Shown here: in pieces, positions 6,896-10,063 of the stretch
Layout of the letters: every line of letters begins with the position of its first letter
Position numbering within the stretch: the stretch's first letter is position 1
Notes under the pieces: generated by a model
Told to the model about the DNA's origin: nothing
Database searches by the model: none
Seen by the model: the letters and a program-made list of their open reading frames with translations, nothing else
NCBI GenBank assembly: GCA_002378845.1
Contig: DFRY01000025.1
Coordinates: 6,240 to 16,302 of the forward strand
Direction of reading: 5' to 3'
DNA length: 10,063 nucleotides
Source: Ruminococcaceae bacterium UBA3451
Lineage (GTDB): Bacteria > Bacillota > Clostridia > Oscillospirales > Acutalibacteraceae
Translations under genes and position numbers: made by a program

Positions 6896-8662
6896 CTATT
6901 TCTTCTGCGACTTCAGTTCCTGCAGGTAGCTTTGAATGTCCTGTGCCGGAGCGGAAGCAACATTTTCAACGTTTTTCTTTGCGAATTCCTGTGCGATTAC
7001 ATTTATATATTCATCCGCATCCTGTTTTGAAACAGAAACGGCATTAAACCTGGCAAGTATTTTTGCAATTGCGGCCATTTCCTCCACGGAAAAGCTTTCT
7101 GATATGTCTGTAAGGCTGGTTGCCTTGCCGTCTATAATTCTGCCCATAATTACCAAATATACACGGCGGTTGAACTCTGTGACAAATTTTTCAGGCGGTA
7201 AAACGCCATATATTTGTATAGCGTGCTCCGGGTACCTGACAATATACGCAATCAGGGCTTCTTCAGCGCTTGCAGCGCGCAAATACTGTGATTTTTCCGG
7301 ATTGATGCTGTCGCGGAACCCCGCTGCCTGCTGCTGAAACGCTTTAAACTCTTTTTGCTCCTGATCCTTCCGAAGCTTTTTGCGATTTTTATCAACCTGC
7401 AGCATAATGGCCGGTCGTTCCACACCGATTTCTTCCGAAAGCTTTCCGGCGTAAACTTCCTGCTCAATGCGGCTGTCCAGCGTTGCCAGCACAGCTGCCG
7501 CGCCGGTAAGGTAAGCGACGCGTCCTTCGGCATTTTGCAGGTTGCATTCCCGTTTGATTTTCTGCAGCCGGTATTCCACGTCGTTTCCGCTTGTTTCCAG
7601 CAGCTGCTTAAACTTTACCCGACCATTCTGGCCGTTGGACCGTATGTATTCATCCGGATCCTTTCCGCCGGAAATGGTAAGCACTTTAACCAGCAATCCG
7701 GTTTCGCGAAGAATCGGAATGGCGCGCGAAGCCGCTTTTTGCCCCGCTTCATCCGCATCGTACGAAACGACCACCTCTTTGGTGTAGCGAGCCATTAAGT
7801 GCGCCTGACTGGGTGTGAGCGCGGTACCGAGCGTTGCAACCGCATTGGTAAATCCGGCCTGATGCAGCGCAATTACATCCATATACCCTTCACATAAAAT
7901 CAACTGCTCACTGCAGGCATTCTTGGCAAAATTCAGCGCAAACAGAAAACTTCCTTTATTAAACACCGGCGTTTCCGACGTATTCAGGTATTTCGGCTTT
8001 TCGTCCGTTAAAATACGGCCGCCGAACGCAATTACATTTCCTCTTAAATCAATAATCGGAAACATAACGCGGGAGAAAAACCGGTCAACAGCCCGTCCGC
8101 TTCTGCCTTTAAATGCCACGTTGGCCAAAATCATCTCGTTCTGCGTATAGCCCTTTTTCTCCAAATAATCAACTAACGAATAACGGGAATCGGGCGCATA
8201 GCCAAGGCCGAAATGGCGTATCGTACCCGGAGTTAACCCACGCTCCGTCAAATAATTCATTCCGGCAGCGCCTTTTTCTGAATTTAAAACCGCATTGGAA
8301 TACCGGGCGGTTTCGCGGTTGATTTCCATAATTCGCGCCCGAACTCGGCTCATGCCGTCATCCACGCTGTTTTCCGGAACCTGAAGTCCGGCGCGCTGTG
8401 CCAGAAAACGAATGGCTTCTATATAGTCCAGATTTTCAATTTGGCGGACAAATGTAATCACATCACCGCCGGCCCCGCAGCCAAAACAGTAAAAGGAACC
8501 ATTTTCAGGAAATATATTAAATGACGGCGTTTTTTCATTATGAAACGGACAAAGCCCAACGAAATTTCTTCCTGCATGACGCAGATTAACATAGGAAGCG
8601 GCAACTTCGGCAAGGTCACTGCGCGCTTTCAGCTCCTGTATAAAAGCTTCCGGCAATGGCAT
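6896..8662 (-). CDS. dnaG: DNA primase
   Basis: This 588-residue protein makes the RNA primers for replication at the fork, working with the replicative helicase. The N-terminal CHC2 zinc-binding domain uses C38, H41, C59 and C62 (LCPFHNEKTPSF...FYCFGCGAGGD). The catalytic core carries RFFSRVMFPIIDLRGNVIAFGGR (194-216) and KPKYLNTSET, and the TOPRIM metal-binding motifs are CEGYMDVIAL with E258, SYDADEAG with D302 and D304, and GKDPDEYI near 334. The C-terminal 170 or so residues are helical and variable, as expected for the helicase-binding domain. Length is typical. The start at 8662 is supported by AGGGGGTGA just upstream, and the gene lies 30 bases after dgt and 11 before rpoD. The dnaG-rpoD pairing is the classic macromolecular synthesis arrangement, here without rpsU. 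Confidence 0.98.
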   Translation of the reverse strand: MPLPEAFIQELKARSDLAEVAASYVNLRHAGRNFVGLCPFHNEKTPSFNIFPENGSFYCFGCGAGGDVITFVRQIENLDYIEAIRFLAQRAGLQVPENSVDDGMSRVRARIMEINRETARYSNAVLNSEKGAAGMNYLTERGLTPGTIRHFGLGYAPDSRYSLVDYLEKKGYTQNEMILANVAFKGRSGRAVDRFFSRVMFPIIDLRGNVIAFGGRILTDEKPKYLNTSETPVFNKGSFLFALNFAKNACSEQLILCEGYMDVIALHQAGFTNAVATLGTALTPSQAHLMARYTKEVVVSYDADEAGQKAASRAIPILRETGLLVKVLTISGGKDPDEYIRSNGQNGRVKFKQLLETSGNDVEYRLQKIKRECNLQNAEGRVAYLTGAAAVLATLDSRIEQEVYAGKLSEEIGVERPAIMLQVDKNRKKLRKDQEQKEFKAFQQQAAGFRDSINPEKSQYLRAASAEEALIAYIVRYPEHAIQIYGVLPPEKFVTEFNRRVYLVIMGRIIDGKATSLTDISESFSVEEMAAIAKILARFNAVSVSKQDADEYINVIAQEFAKKNVENVASAPAQDIQSYLQELKSQKK

Positions 8663-8692
8663 ACGGTCACCCCCTGTCTCCGCCGGGTATTC

Positions 8693-9688
8693 TTAAATAT
8701 TCCATGATTTCGGCACATAAATATTCTGAAACAGCTGGATAGCAAAATGATCTGTCATACCTGCAATATAGTCACAGGCCGCCCGTTTTATTCCATCCTG
8801 CTCCGCAATCCGTTGCAAATCTTCAGGAAGGTGACCGGAAACCTGCAGATAATCATACAGTGTACCAATCAGGTGAGGAACTTTTTTCTCCTCCGATTTT
8901 GCAAAAGGATTCAGGTACACATATTCGTACATGAAATCGTGCAGACGGTCAAAAGCCTCCTGAATTGTGGAATCCATTTGAATGATTCCGTTCTGACTGT
9001 TTTCAATGACAGAATGAACCAATGTATCGATTCGTTCAGAACGGCGGCCGCCAAGCACGGAAGTAATATCGTTAGGAATATTATTTTCCGTCAGCATCCC
9101 GGCTCGTTCCGCATCGTCAATGTCGTGGTTAATATAGGCAATCCGATCAGCTAAGCGAACAATCCGCCCCTCCAGCGTGGAAGCTTCGGTTCCCTTTGTA
9201 TGGCACAGAATGCCGTTTCGTACCTCTGCGGTTAAATTCAGCCCTCTTCCGTTTTTTTCAAGTTTCTCAACAATACGAACGCTTTGCTCATAATGCCGGA
9301 ATCCGCCGGGGAAAAGCTCGTTTAATGCCCGCTCCCCCGCGTGCCCGAACGGAGTATGCCCCAAATCGTGCCCTAGAGAAATCGCCTCGGTCAAATCTTC
9401 ATTTAAACGTAAAGCACGCGCTATGGTACGCGCAATCTGCGAAACCTCAAGAGTATGAGTAAGCCGGGTACGGTAATGATCGCCTTCCGGCGACAAAAAG
9501 ACCTGCGTTTTGTGTTTCAGACGCCGAAAGGACTTACAATGGATAATCCGGTCCCGGTCACGCTGATAAGGCGCTCGTAAATCACATTCTTCTTCCGGAA
9601 CATCCCGGCCCTGCGTATTTTTCGAAAGTGCGGCATAGGGTGAAAAAATTTGTTCTTCCAACTGCATTGTGCGTTCACTAACGGTCAT
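8693..9688 (-). CDS. dgt: Deoxyguanosinetriphosphate triphosphohydrolase-like HD-domain protein
   Basis: The 331-residue product belongs to the dGTPase family, which splits dNTPs into deoxynucleoside and triphosphate and so trims the dNTP pool; substrate range cannot be told from sequence. Near the N-terminus is RDRIIHCKSFRRLKHKTQVF, typical of the family. The HD-domain metal ligands are visible as H78 (TRLTHTLEVSQIAR), H107-D108 (LGHDLGHTPFGHAGERAL) and D181 (RLADRIAYINHDIDDAERAG). Length fits the short bacterial group of about 330-340 residues that accompanies dnaG-sigA in Clostridia. The start is set at 9688 by AGGGGGTG at 9694-9701, five bases away; an in-frame ATG at 9739 would add 17 residues but has no SD and a hydrophobic, unfamily-like beginning. 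It follows the YigZ-like gene after 66 bases with no clear promoter between, so it is probably within the operon. Confidence 0.95.
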   Translation of the reverse strand: MTVSERTMQLEEQIFSPYAALSKNTQGRDVPEEECDLRAPYQRDRDRIIHCKSFRRLKHKTQVFLSPEGDHYRTRLTHTLEVSQIARTIARALRLNEDLTEAISLGHDLGHTPFGHAGERALNELFPGGFRHYEQSVRIVEKLEKNGRGLNLTAEVRNGILCHTKGTEASTLEGRIVRLADRIAYINHDIDDAERAGMLTENNIPNDITSVLGGRRSERIDTLVHSVIENSQNGIIQMDSTIQEAFDRLHDFMYEYVYLNPFAKSEEKKVPHLIGTLYDYLQVSGHLPEDLQRIAEQDGIKRAACDYIAGMTDHFAIQLFQNIYVPKSWNI

Positions 9689-9693
9689 AGCGA

Positions 9694-9701
9694 CACCCCC
9701 T
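9694..9701 (-). promoter_or_regulatory. Ribosome binding site deciding the dgt start
   Basis: On the minus strand this reads AGGGGGTG, with five bases before the ATG at 9688. It falls inside the longer open frame that begins at 9739 and therefore argues for the shorter product. It is nearly identical to the site before dnaG. Confidence 0.8.
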
Positions 9702-9754
9702 ATTATGTACTTCAAATAGATATACGCAAAATCATACAAGTTTCCTGCAAATCT

Positions 9755-10063
9755 TTAAATAATTTCAAAATATTTTTCGCCCTGTACGGAAATTTCACTT
9801 TGGCCACAAGTTGCATCGGCCAGTTTCGGGCGAAAAACATCCATATTTTCATCACTCATGTGAAAACAAATCCGAACGGAATCTGTAAAATCGGTGTCGT
9901 CAATCACTCCGCCGTTTTCCGGAATCAGTGGAGCAAGCCGGCCATACTGATTATAATCGCAGGTTACTTCTGCCATAAGGCAGGTGCGCATCGTGATGAT
10001 TTTTGCCTGTTCCAGCGCGATGGACACTGCATGTGAATACGCACGAACAAGGCCGCCCGCACC
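9755..10063 (-). CDS. YigZ/IMPACT (UPF0029) family protein, C-terminal part (cut by window edge)
   Basis: The open frame runs off the right edge, leaving the last 102 residues of a protein usually about 200-220 long. It begins with GAGGLVRAYSHAVSIALEQA, the conserved end of the IMPACT/UPF0029 domain (compare GTGGLVKAY in E. coli YigZ). The rest (MAEVTCDYNQYGRLAPLIPE and following) matches the small C-terminal domain that follows in bacterial YigZ proteins (DUF1949-type, ferredoxin-like fold). An internal GTG at 10027 is not the start because the conserved motif lies before it. The biochemical role of bacterial members is poorly defined; the eukaryotic relative IMPACT is linked to GCN1 and translation control, which need not apply here. 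It is the first visible gene of the operon leading to dgt, dnaG and rpoD. The operon promoter must lie outside the window. Confidence 0.88.
   Translation of the reverse strand, partial: GAGGLVRAYSHAVSIALEQAKIITMRTCLMAEVTCDYNQYGRLAPLIPENGGVIDDTDFTDSVRICFHMSDENMDVFRPKLADATCGQSEISVQGEKYFEII

Noticed and set aside
9689..9739. Longer dgt start at 9739 adding 17 residues
   Set aside because: No SD precedes it, and a strong SD (9694-9701) lies inside this extension in the right place for the ATG at 9688.
9689..9754. Promoter-like TTGCGT-N16-CATAAT between the YigZ-like gene and dgt
   Set aside because: The boxes match poorly, and the predicted start would fall in or after the SD, leaving almost no leader.
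1..10063. Search by eye for mobile elements, CRISPR arrays, tRNA/rRNA and phage genes
   Set aside because: No repeat-spacer pattern, transposase motifs, terminal inverted repeats or RNA gene signatures were seen, and the coding DNA is uniform housekeeping sequence on one strand.

Overview
The window looks like chromosomal housekeeping DNA from a low-to-mid GC member of the Clostridia (Bacillota), plausibly the Oscillospiraceae/Ruminococcaceae side. The reasons are the Clostridia-like N-terminus of RpoB, a SigA with a short region 1.1, the order dgt-dnaG-rpoD, strong purine-run Shine-Dalgarno (SD) sites and short gene spacing. The genus is inference; no 16S or other marker is present. No insertion sequence, CRISPR array, tRNA or rRNA was seen.

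All six recognised protein genes that are complete or nearly so, and the partial one at the right edge, lie on the minus strand, so transcription runs from high to low coordinates. From 10063 leftwards: the 3' half of a YigZ/IMPACT-family gene (cut by the window edge), a dGTPase-like HD-domain triphosphohydrolase (dgt), DNA primase (dnaG), the primary sigma factor (rpoD/sigA) and a small Rrf2-family regulator with an iron-sulfur ligand pattern. Gaps of 66, 30, 11 and 13 bases suggest one operon, closed by a strong leftward intrinsic terminator at 5309-5336.

The 450 bases from 4858 to 5308 are AT-rich, carry no convincing gene, and lie between two terminators that point towards each other. Left of this is the control region of the second operon: an excellent sigma-A promoter (TTGACA, 17-base spacer, TAAAAT) with an A/T-rich upstream element, a leader of about 170 bases with an exact 10-base direct repeat, then rpoB and rpoC (the latter cut by the left edge), separated by 14 bases.

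Together the two operons encode the beta and beta' subunits of RNA polymerase, its main sigma factor, the replication primase and a dNTP hydrolase. It is notable that rpoBC is not preceded by rplJ-rplL here and follows the sigA operon instead. The most unusual small-scale structure is on the plus strand at 4692-4857: a promoter-like pair, a purine-rich SD-like site, a 27-codon ORF and a perfect rightward terminator, facing and overlapping the rpoB promoter. That terminator is clear; the ORF and its promoter are speculative.
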